From positions 310,001-374,000 of the forward strand of contig VIIQ02000078.1 of assembly GCA_007449985.2 (NCBI GenBank): a stretch of 64,000 nucleotides of DNA, in the 5' to 3' direction. Numbering within the stretch: position 1 is the stretch's first letter; each line of letters starts with the position of its first letter. Below, in pieces: positions 1 through 9,913 of this stretch. Position numbers and translations under genes: made by a program. The DNA comes from Desmodesmus armatus (Eukaryota; Chlorophyta; Chlorophyceae; Sphaeropleales; Scenedesmaceae). The notes beneath the pieces are model-generated. The model was not told where the DNA came from. It did no database searches and saw nothing but the letters and a program-made list of their open reading frames with translations.

Positions 1-2390
1 ACACAAACTCAGGCGATGCGGCTGCACCCCGATCACGACACTGGGGACTCCCCAGCCGTGCACAACAGAAGCCAGATCAGAAGCCAAGCCAATGAAAACA
101 CAAGCAACACCTGCGTACTAACGCGCCTAGCCTGCAGCTACCTGCCCCTGTAGTACCTACCTAACCACGACGCACACACATCATCTAGCTGCTACCCAAG
201 CTGTCGTACCTACAAAAGCACTGGTCCGGCATACATGGTGCCGTCTACCCCCCCCCCCTCCACACATTTGGGAGTGGCCCTCTCCCACATGACCTGCCCA
301 CCCCAAACCACACCATAGACATACCCCACAACGGACATGACAACCCATGATCACCAGCCTAATCATCTTTAGGCTCTGTGATTGTTGACCTGGTCTGCAG
401 GCCGAACAACATCTCCCTGCATAGATCACCTCCCCCAAAACACCCCAAATAGGTTTTAGGGTGTTGCCCTGAACCTGATCCCAAACCCCCACGTCACAAG
501 ATCTCACACACCAAGCACCTGCATGGCGACAATGAGGCGGCTGTAGCCCAGCCAAGACCACCACCACCAACAACATTGGCAGGGGCGCGCAAGCCCACTG
601 GCTTCCCCATGCCTACCCCCCCCCACACACACACACATGCGCGGTGTGCAGATGCATGCACACACACCACAGATACCTAGTCCTTGCATGCATGCTACAC
701 TTGTACGCCCTATGCCAACACGCAACGTATGCCTACAGCTCTCAGTCACTGCAAGGCGCTGTCAACGTCAATACACACCAAGGTAGTGACGTAGTGAGTG
801 AGTAGTGACGTAGTCAGTGACAGTAGTGGTAGTGAGTAGTGAGAGTAGTAGTAGTGAGAGTAGCAGTGACTCTCACTACTACTCTCACTGCTACTACAGT
901 GAGTAGTAGTGACCGATCACGCACACGCAGTCATCAGCCCAAGGAGCCTTCAGCTCGATCGTAAAATCAGTCAGTCAGTCGACACACACCGTCTTAGCCA
1001 TGTGTCTCGCTGCCGGCATCGTCTTAGCCATGTGCCAACACGTGCCGTCTTAGCCATGTGTCGACACGCGCGGACACAGTCAACGCATGCAGGCACGGTC
1101 AACATGCGCGGACACAGACAGCATCAGTCAGGAGTCCAAGAAGCCTGCCGGCTCTCAATCACTCTGTGCTGGCCCTGCTAAAAGGCAGCCACCACACTCT
1201 CGTATGTTGTGCTGTAAGCCTGCCAAGCCCCTAAACAGCACAGACTAGCTCCCCAGCTGCCTGTTTGGTGCGGCCAAAAGGCTGGCAGAGATGGCAACAT
1301 ACACATCAACAGCTGCTGGCAGCACGTCTGCTAATGCAGTACAGCCACACCGCATACACACTGGCGGCCAGCCCCAGCGCCTGCAGCCATACGGCCGTAC
1401 AAGCGCGGTGTGATGCATAGACAGCTGCACAGATTGCCTGCCTCGTGCACCACTGTTTGCCTCACATGGCCAGCGCCGGCACAGACTGCCTGTCTTGACA
1501 CAACTGGTCGCCTCAGATGGCCAGCACCTGCACAAATTGTTGTCCCGTGGCTACTGTTGGCCTCATTTGGCTGGCATCCTGCTGCGATACCTCCTGGATA
1601 CCTCACTGCTGCTGGCACGACACAAGCAGCACAAGGATGTGACAAACATGCTGGCAGCTGCTGAAAGTGGCCTATGAAGACAGCACAGCCGATTGCATCC
1701 TGCTGCGGTACCTCCTGGCCACCTCAGATGGCTGGCATCATGCACAGACTGCCCATCTCTTCCACAACTGCTTGCCCCAACGCCAGCGGCTGTATCGTGC
1801 ACCACTGTTGGCCTCAGATGGCTGGCATCCTGCTGGGGTACCTCCTGGACACCTCACTGCTGCTCGCACAGCACAAACAGCACAACCACCTGACCAACAC
1901 GTATGTTGACAGTTGCTGACAGTTGACATTTGACAACAGCACAGCCAGTTGCACACAGGCACCCAAGCCACGCCGCCTGCACCCACACGGTGCGAGCGTG
2001 TTCAACAAGACTGTGTCATGCACAACCGCTTGCCTCATATGGCTGGCATCCTGCTGCGGTACCTCCGTGACACCTCGCTGCTGCTGGGGTCCAGTGGCTG
2101 GCTGACTGCATCCTGGTAGCGCTGCCGGTGCTTGTACTGGTCGTAGGCCATCAGCCCCTGCCCAAAACAGCAGCAGCAGCAGCAGCCAGCAGCAGATGCA
2201 AGGATCGGCATGCTGCAATGTGTCTATCATCAGGCTGCAATGTGTCTATTATCAGGCTGCAATGTGTCTGTCAGCAGCGACGCTAAGTAACGCTGCCCCG
2301 CCCGCGCCCTGTAGTATCAACGATGCCGTGGTTCATGCTCTGTGGTGCCCCATCCCTCCTTCCAGTGACTTTTCAGTAACAAAAATTATG
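1..2390. repeat. Gene-free, repeat-rich stretch
   Basis: I see no supportable gene here. The block 1440-2095 holds about five degenerate copies of a unit of roughly 90-110 bp with the shared cores 'gatggctggcatcctgctg' and 'ggtacctcctgg', at about 1567, 1697, 1815 and 2038. Read forward, several copies spell a hydrophobic peptide of the type MAGILLGYLLDTSLLLA, so they may be decayed copies of one membrane-protein exon. The block 780-912 is an AGT/GAGT microsatellite whose right half (about 868-912) contains the reverse complement of its left half. Positions 1010-1110 carry short repeats built on 'cgtcttagccatgtg'. The remainder shows nothing recognisable. Confidence 0.6.
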
Positions 2391-4075
2391 TCAAGGGACG
2401 TCAGCGTCTCTTATTTGTGGGAGGCTCGGCCTAGGGCTCTTGGCAGCCAGGTTTACTCGGCTGTTGTGTGTGTGGCCAGCCGGTGGGGGTCCGCCCCCCC
2501 TGTGCCTGAATAACATGCGGTCACCCACCTTGTGCATGCTGCTCCTGTAGCCGCTCCGGCGCCGCTCCAACGGAGACTCCATCGCCACATCCTGCTGCTG
2601 CTGCTGACCCAACCCCTGCGCCCCAGCCGCCGCTGCAGCAGCAGCCGCCGCTGCTGCTTCTGCTGCTGCTCTGCTGCCCCCTCCCATTGGGCCCCCCAGA
2701 GTGGCCTCAGCTCCAAAACCCTCTGCCAAACAAATCTCGGGGATGGGAGGAATCGAAGCAGGGACGCCAGGGTTTGGAGCCCCCACACCAGGGTTCAAGC
2801 CCCCCAGCCCGTAGCTCAAACCCTGCCCCGGCAGCAACCCTGAACCCTGGGGAGTGCCAAAACCCCCAGCACCGGGGTTTTGTGAAAGCAGGCCATACCC
2901 TGAGTTGGCGCCCTGCAAAGGAAGGACCTCTTCACGCCCCAGAGGACTTAACACTTTCCGGGGGGTTGCTGCTAAACCCTGCTGCTGCTGCTGAACCCCT
3001 AGCGGTACTGCCAAGCTGCTGAGACCCCCAGAGAACCCCGGTGCATTAGCGCTGCCGCTGTAGCTGCTGCTGGCTGTCAAACCGCTTCCGGGACCTCCCA
3101 ACGGCGGCAGTTGGCTCCAGCTGCTGCTGCCAGCGGCTCCTGCATTCGAATTCAAATTCAAACCGATGTTTGAATTCAAACCGTAGCTGGGAGTGACCCT
3201 TCCGGACCTCAAGGGGGCTGGAGAGCCGTGGGGTGTGGCTTGCGGGGTGGTGAACACACTGCCTGCTGCACTCCCGGCTGTGCTGTTTGTAGCAGCATAC
3301 CCTCCAAGTGAAGCAGGCGCAGCAGTAGCAGCCATAGAAGGTGCTGCAAAACCTCGACTGCTGAAGCTGCACCCACCATCTCCTGGGCTGCTGTCTTCGT
3401 CCCCGTTCGCTGACCAGCTGCCTGCAAACCGGGCCCCGCCGCCGGTGCTGCTGCTGCTGTAGCTGCTCGGAAGCAGGGGTGGGGTACCCCCCACCCCCTG
3501 CTGACCTTGCTGCTGCTGCTGCTGCTGAAAAAAGGGTGTCTGCCCTCCTGCCACACCTACCCCTGCTGAAACAGTCCTGGCCAGCCCACCACCACCAGTA
3601 GCAGCTGCAGCAGCACTCCGCGGAGCAAGGAGAGGCAAGCCCCCTGCCCCAGCACCTGCATACTTGCTGGGTGTAGCAGCAGCACTGGCCATACCCACAA
3701 GCGGGGATGTCAATCCCCCGCTGCCAAACCCGCCTAGGCCAACACCTGCACCAGCAGCTGCTGCTGCTACATCTGGGGTTGAGAAGGACTGGTGATGCAT
3801 CAGCTGCTGCTGCTGCTGCTGGTACTGCTGGCCTCGGAAGTAGGCTGGGGAGCTGCCGCAGCTGCTGCCTCCCGGCAACAGCGAGACAGAGGCTCCAAGA
3901 GAGGAGGTACTCCATTGTCTTTGGTGTGGCTGCCACACCTGCTGCTGCTGCTGCTGCTGTTCCTCCTGTGCCTGCTGCAGCAGTAGCTGCAGCTGCTGCT
4001 GCTGTTGCTTGAGAAGAAGCTCTTGCTGCTCAGGGGGAGGCAGCAGCAGTGAGAACGCCGGCCGCTGCCGTGTGC

Positions 4076-4106
<31 letters not shown>

Positions 4107-7100
4107 GGCCTCTAGCGCTGCTACATCGCGCAAGTCGTCCTGCTGCTGCTGTTGCTGCTGGACGGTATGTGGAGAGGGTTGCAGCATCGCCTCAACGGTC
4201 TCCATGCTTGGTAGCTGTCTCCCGCCTCCCTGCTGTTGCTGCTGCTGCTGGCCGGCAGCTGCCGGTGCGTCCTGCTGGTGCTGCTGATGTTTGCCTGCTG
4301 GTGCAGCGTAGCGCTGCTCTTGCTGCTGCTGCCAGAGCTCCTGCCTCAAAGACAGCTCTTGCTGCAGCTGCTGCTCCTGCACTTGCTGCTGCTGCGGCAT
4401 GACCGCAGCTGCTGCTTGTGCCAGCCCGTTGCTGCTGCCATCTAGTGTAATGTGCCGACGCACAGGGGCTCGCACCGGTGCCCCATTCGCCTTGGAAGCA
4501 GCAGTGACACCAGCAGCAGTGACGGCAGCAGCAGCGACGCCAGCAGCTACAGCGGCGGCGGTGCCGGTCGCTGCCAGCTCTCCTGCCGTCTGTGCGCCTG
4601 CAGCGGCGGTTGACACTGCTGCATTCTCTTGCTGCTGCTGCTGCTGCTGCAAGGGTTGTGATACAGATCCACGCTGCTGCTGCTGCTGCTGCTGCTGGGC
4701 CTCCTGTGCCAGCCACAGAGCAGGAGCAGCTTTCGTGAAGTCTAGAGCAGGGAGCCTCCGATGTGCCTGCCTTTTGGACCAACTGCCAGTCCTGCTGCCT
4801 GTAAGCGCCTCCTCCCCGTCCACCGTTGCCCCCACTGGGATAGGAGCGGCAGCTGCCTCCGCACCATCTGCTACTGCTCCGGCAGACTGCTGCTGCTGCT
4901 GCTGAGGCTGCTGTTGCCGCCTGGAGGCTCTGCCAGCGCCGCTGCTGAGAAATGCAGCAGCAGGAGCAGCAGCAGCAGCGGCGGCGGCGGCAGTCACTTG
5001 GGTGACACTGCCGGTGGTGTCTGCGTCGCTGCTGCGCGGCGAGTGACACACTACAGTGTCGTAGGAGCTACTGCTGCTGTTGGACTGCTGGCTGCTGCCA
5101 CGGCGGTGTGTCGGCTGCGCATCGGCAACCGCTGCAGCGCCCTCTGCTGCTGCTGGTGTTGGCGACGGCACCTCCTGTATGACCGGCACACGCTGCTGCT
5201 GTTGCTGCTGCTGCAGCGCCGCTGCAGCAGCAGCGACTCCGCTGCCGCTGCTGGTTGGCGTCAGGCCTGTGCGTTGAACATGGCCGTAGCTATCCAACGG
5301 AACAGCACCTGAGAGCAGGTCTCGAATGCTGCTTGTGCTGCTGCGGCTTTCACTGCGACCATGGGAAGTCCAACCTGCTGCTGACATGCTGATTGGCGGG
5401 GGAGAGGTGGCACGTACATGACCCATCTGCTCCACCCCAATCTGCTGCTGCTGCTGCCAGTCTGCTACCCGGCCCGTGCCTGTCCCGCTGCTGCAGCAGC
5501 AGCTGCACGGCTGGCATTGTGGGGTGACGGAATCCGCTGCAGTTGGCGGCTACCAACCGACAGCGGACTGCTACCGCTGCCGCCACCGCTGCTGATGCGG
5601 TGGTGCCGATGCTGCAGCTGCAGCCGCTGCTGAGTGCTGCCGTCCCCGCTGTTTGTTGGCCCAGCTGCTGCTGCTGCTGCTGCTGCAGGTAGCGCTGCCG
5701 CGGACATCATGAAAGGCGAAGCCTCGCCAAATGCGCCCCCGCTGTGCCCCGAGCCTGAGGCATGTGCTGCATGTGCTGCATGCCAACCCTGCCCGGCTGA
5801 TCCTGCTGCCGCAGCTGCTGCTGCAATGCCTGCCGCTGCTGCCACGCCCGTGGCGACACCCGGCTGCAGCTGCCGCCCCTCTTCCACCACCGAGAAACTC
5901 CCGGGTCGGGACTCTGACCCGCCTTTTGCAACAGAATCATACGCACTGCTGCCGCTGTGGCTGCGCTGGTGCTGATGCTGCGCCTGTAAGTGACTACCAC
6001 CTGGCCGCAACTGCAGCCCCCCAACCTGCTGCACAGCACCGTTCATGGCGATCACATGGTGTCCTGCCGCTGCTGCTGCTGCTGCTGCTGAGCCTGCCTC
6101 GGGGGGACCTCTGGTGCCGCTCGGACCGTCCCCGCCGTCGCCGCCATTGCTGGGACCCTGGTCGCTGCCGTATCTGTTGTCGCTGCTGCTGTTTGCACCG
6201 CTGAGCAGCTGCTGCCGCCTGGCTGCTTGACGCTTGGCCTGCAGAAATGACACACAGCACAGCACAGCACAGCACAGCACAGCACAGCACAGCACAGCAC
6301 ACAGCACACCACAGCAAGGCAGAGGTTCAGTTGAAATCCAGGTGTCCAGGTGTGTAGTGCTGCTGCTGTTGAGATAAACCGTGGGAAAGAGAACGGAGGA
6401 CACCCTGCTGCTGGAACATGTGTAGGACAGTACAGATATTCTGAGCATGTGTGCATGCTGTTTTGCCGCCAGCGCCAGCAACCCAACCACACGCACGATG
6501 ACTCACCCGCTTGTAATCGTAGCCTGCCCGTGTGTGCTCGCTGATGAGGTACGTGTGCATACAGCAGGACCCAAAGTAGATCAGAATCAGGCCGCCCAGC
6601 GCAACACCGGCATCTGTCGCCACTGCCAAGCTGTGCTTTTGTAGCTCAAACAGCTTCTCCTGCTCGCATATGCAGTTGCTCTTCAGCTTGAACAGGGTGG
6701 CCCAGGAACCCAGATTGAGGCAGCTCTGCGGACACAGCATGGCGTTGCCTGCAGCAGCAGCAGCAGCAGCAGCAGAGGGCGGTGTGTGTACGCATGCAGT
6801 GTGTCAGCCACTAAGGAGGACGCTAGGCCCTAATGGGGCGACATACCCCGACCCTCATCGGTGGTGTACACCACCTACACCAATTGACATGGCATGTGAT
6901 GACATGTGCAGTAGCATAATACATGAACCAATGCTTCCCAGCTGCACCTGCTCAGCTTTGATGTTGGCTTGGCGGAACGACATGAAGAAGCGGAACAGGT
7001 GCAGCTGGGAAGCAATTGATTCATGCACTGTGCTACTTTACATGCCATAAGTGGTGCGGCCGACGGTGGACCTGGTGTGCAACACATTACAATGTGAGCG

Positions 7101-8262
7101 TGAGGCAGCAACTCAATACCAAGAAGCTTGGCTGCATCTCGACCAGTCTACCTTGTTTACAACACAGCGCAGGACAGCACAAGCACAGCACAAGCACAGC
7201 ACGGCGCATCACACTAGCCTGCCCTGGCCAGTGGCAACACGCCAGAGATTTGTTGCTAAAGGTGCCTGATGGATGAGGCTGCAATAGCACCCATCGTGCC
7301 ATCATCACTCCCACTGACTCCCACTGACTATCTAGAAAGCTGCATTGCATGCTGACACTGTCGACGTGTGACCAATTCGCCCCGATCATCACCCCCATGC
7401 TACCCCTCCGCACCAGAAGTGGAGTTGTTATTTGGAGGCTTCAAGATGCCAGCGATGCTGCTGTTGATGCCCCTGAACCACGTGGTGTTCCGCACACAGC
7501 TGGGCGTGAGCTTCAGCTGCTGCTCGTAGTACGAGACAACTGTGGTGTAATTTTGCCTGGCCAGGTCATACTGCTGCTGTGGGCGGGCACCGAGGTTGGC
7601 GGCATCCCTGCAGCAGCAACAGTCACACAAGCAGAGGTGAAGATATTAACAATTTATGAGTAAATAAATTCAAAGTAACCAAACTAACGAATTATAATAC
7701 ATAATGCGTGAATCAACTTGAACAAATACGTAATACATTCCTCCCAGCAGAACCCCAGCTGCATGCAGACCTGTCTGGCTGCCAAAGCAGCGCTGAGACA
7801 ATGCCCGTCAGAGCAAACTGCCGCCCCTGCTGCTGCTGCTGGTGCTGTGCATCTGCCTCACTGCTGAAAAAGGCCCCTGGTACATGTTACTGCACAAGAG
7901 ACCTCACTCATCACTCACAGGACGCCTCCCTTTATGGACAGATTCGCCCCATAGGCGATGACCAACCAAAGGAATGCTCCCATCATCAGAAAGATGATGA
8001 ACAGGTTGACAAAGAACACGATGAAGTTGTAACCAAGGTTGAACACTCTGTACAGGTAGAAGCTGCTGGGAGAGTTGCGCACTGCAGGAAGGGGCAGTGA
8101 GAAGTGCAGGGAATTGCAGGATTCGCAGGATCAGCACGGTGAATCTGCGACTGTGGGTGCTGCTGCTCCTATTGCTAAGTAATGATACTTGTTCCCAAAT
8201 GATGCATGCCGGAAGACACACATGCCAGCACAGCATGCGTATGCACTCCAAGTATCCTCCCC

Positions 8263-8293
<31 letters not shown>

Positions 8294-9082
8294 ACTTGAG
8301 AACATGCACTGCCTCTGCTGACTCGCATGCATGCCAACTGCGCATGCAGTGGTGCTGATACGGCATGCCCTCCTGTCACACAAGTCTGTATTTAAAGCAG
8401 AATTCAAAGCAGGGATAGTGCATGGGCAGGAGAGGCCTGCAGCGCTGGACCACTGCTACTCCTCACCACACGGAAAAGAAGAGTTGGGTGCGCCTCCTGC
8501 TTTCTGCACACTCCTTGCTATTGCCAGCACCAGCGCCAGCATGAATATGAACGTTGCTGTGGTAATCAGCGCGATCAAAGTTGTGTTGACCAGGTTGGAG
8601 ACTCCATCCACTGTTGCAGGCTCAAGAGGGGCGATCGTTGTGAGGAATTTGAAAGTGTCTGCCTTGCAGTGCAAGGCAAACACTGCCCACAGCACGATCC
8701 CCGGCAAGTACATGCAGATGGCTGACACGGCCAGCCATGGTACGTTGTTGTACAGGGCGGCATACACCCTCTGCAAGGAGCGCCTGCAAGGGTTCACCAG
8801 AACAGCAGAGCAGTTGGCAGGCGCAAGGAAAGGCTTGACCAGAGGCAACGTGGAGGCACAAGGACCACAGAAAGGATGCTGAAAGGGAACTATAGGCACA
8901 AGAACGTGAGTGCAGGGGCAGCCAGTCCAGCTGCTGAGGAGTCAGAGGCCAGCCTGTGCAGCCAGCTGGCAGGACAGCTGGCAACAAGTGTGCTGTGGGT
9001 GCAAGCTAAGACGTACCCGAGGTCTTCATTTTGTGACGCCTGCTCCTGTTCTCGCTTCTTGGACATGAGATTCACCACAGCC
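2391..9082 (-). CDS. Four-span membrane protein with giant Gln/Ala-rich tail
   Basis: Minus-strand exons that join in phase: 8878-8512, 8081-7919, 7607-7414, 6748-6507, 6238-5554 and 5461-2391 (stop). An exon at about 9082-9017 (reads AVVNLMSKKREQEQ) probably lies upstream, but its junction to 8878 does not close, so the 5' end is open. The first two exons hold three hydrophobic spans (for example PWLAVSAICMYLPG, TTATFIFMLALVLAIA, FIVFFVNLFIIFLMM). A polar loop follows with N-glycosylation sites (QNYTT, RNTTW, NNNSTS) and Cys residues (SCV, CPQSC, CIC), then a fourth span (ALGGLILIYFGSC). This resembles tetraspanin topology, but I see no CCG motif and do not assign the family. The two last exons encode about 1250 residues of mostly poly-Gln, poly-Ala and Ser, presumably cytoplasmic. 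The 5554/5461 junction implies a 92-bp intron; the alternative is a frameshift in a CAG tract. Confidence 0.6.
2560..5240 (-). repeat. CAG/CTG trinucleotide tracts in coding sequence
   Basis: The plus strand shows many interrupted CTG runs, for example near 3510-3530, 3945-3960, 4078-4106, 4140-4160, 4630-4650, 4673-4697 and 5190-5215. On the coding (minus) strand these are CAG runs giving uninterrupted Gln tracts of about 5-11 residues, with GCA/GCC runs giving Ala tracts. Being in frame, they are part of the membrane protein's tail and are candidates for length polymorphism. Confidence 0.9.
6250..6305. repeat. Pentanucleotide (AGCAC)n microsatellite in intron
   Basis: About ten perfect copies of a 5-bp unit lie directly upstream, on the minus strand, of the acceptor of the exon starting at 6238. 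On that strand the run is pyrimidine-biased (GTGCT) and may act as part of the polypyrimidine tract. Confidence 0.9.
6891..7053. repeat. Imperfect inverted repeat, arms about 62 bp
   Basis: The arms 6891-6955 and 6991-7053 are imperfect reverse complements sharing the core 'ttcccagctgcacctg' and its complement, with a spacer of about 35 bp. The element sits in an intron of the four-span membrane gene and could form a hairpin in the transcript. Confidence 0.7.
8259..8295. repeat. Poly-C run followed by (CA)n
   Basis: A 21-base run of C followed by a CA dinucleotide run. It lies in the intron between exons 8081-7919 and 8878-8512 of the minus-strand membrane gene. Confidence 0.9.
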
Positions 9083-9913
9083 TGCAGACACACCAGACCA
9101 AGAGGAGTCGGTGAGTCTGTTCTACCAGCACCTCAAGTCTTACGGGGCTGCCTCGATGCTGGTGCGGATCCATCCATGTCAAAAAACACAATTAACACTG
9201 ATTTGCCGGCTTGAGAGGCTGCTCCTACGAAGCACACTGCTGACCTTCTCTGCCAAAGCAGCCTCGGGTGGGCTTTCAGCTACGTGGGAATCATGTTCCA
9301 AGCACGATTCATATAGATAGAAAACGTTTCTGCAACTTTGCTGTTGGTGTCTTGGTTTCGATGCTAGCCGAGATTTGACCGTGACTTTGCACAGACTGCC
9401 CCAGAAACCATCGTACGAAACGCGCTTATCGTCGTCCTTGTTGGTGGGTCACCAGCGTCCGCATGTGTTATCTCAACCGAACCGTGCTGATGCTCATTGG
9501 CTCTGTTTCGCGTCCCAACATGCATGTAGTTTGTGCCGACGTTCATGCCTACTACTTCAAGCTTGTGGCGATCTCGTCTGCCGCGACCTGTGCACCCGGG
9601 CACCCTCAAAGTGAACAGAGCAGGCAGCCTCTCCAGCTGCTGTCTCTCCCTCCACACGTGTATATGTACTGTGATGCGCCGGTCAGAACCAGCCTGGCCT
9701 GCCACTGGCTGAGCTGAGCACCCCAGCACAACTGGACAGCACCACCAGCAGAGCGTACCCTTTCAGGGATTCAAGAGCCCTGTTTAGCTGTTGACAGCCC
9801 TGTAGCTCGTCATAGACAGAGCACAACAGCAGTGCTAGCAGTTTCCACAGCAGTGAACCAGCTGCAGGGTGGCAGGAGGCTGTAGCACCTGACCCCAGCA
9901 TCAGCAGCGCAGC
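9083..9913. promoter_or_regulatory. Spacer between divergent genes
   Basis: About 830 bp separate the most upstream visible exon of the minus-strand membrane gene from the start codon of the H-NOX kinase gene on the plus strand. The spacer should hold the promoters of both, and possibly an unseen first exon of the minus-strand gene. I recognise no specific promoter element. Open frames here are short and without family resemblance. Confidence 0.35.

Noticed and set aside
4009..5312. Long plus-strand open frames rich in Cys or Ala
   Set aside because: They are the antisense readings of CAG/CTG repeats in the minus-strand membrane-protein tail.
6929..7004. Possible extra exon (LHLFRFFMSFRQ) of the four-span membrane gene
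   Set aside because: Exon 7607-7414 joins directly to 6748-6507 in phase, giving STSG-NAMLCPQ. Including this segment needs weak sites and breaks the phase, and it sits between inverted-repeat arms.
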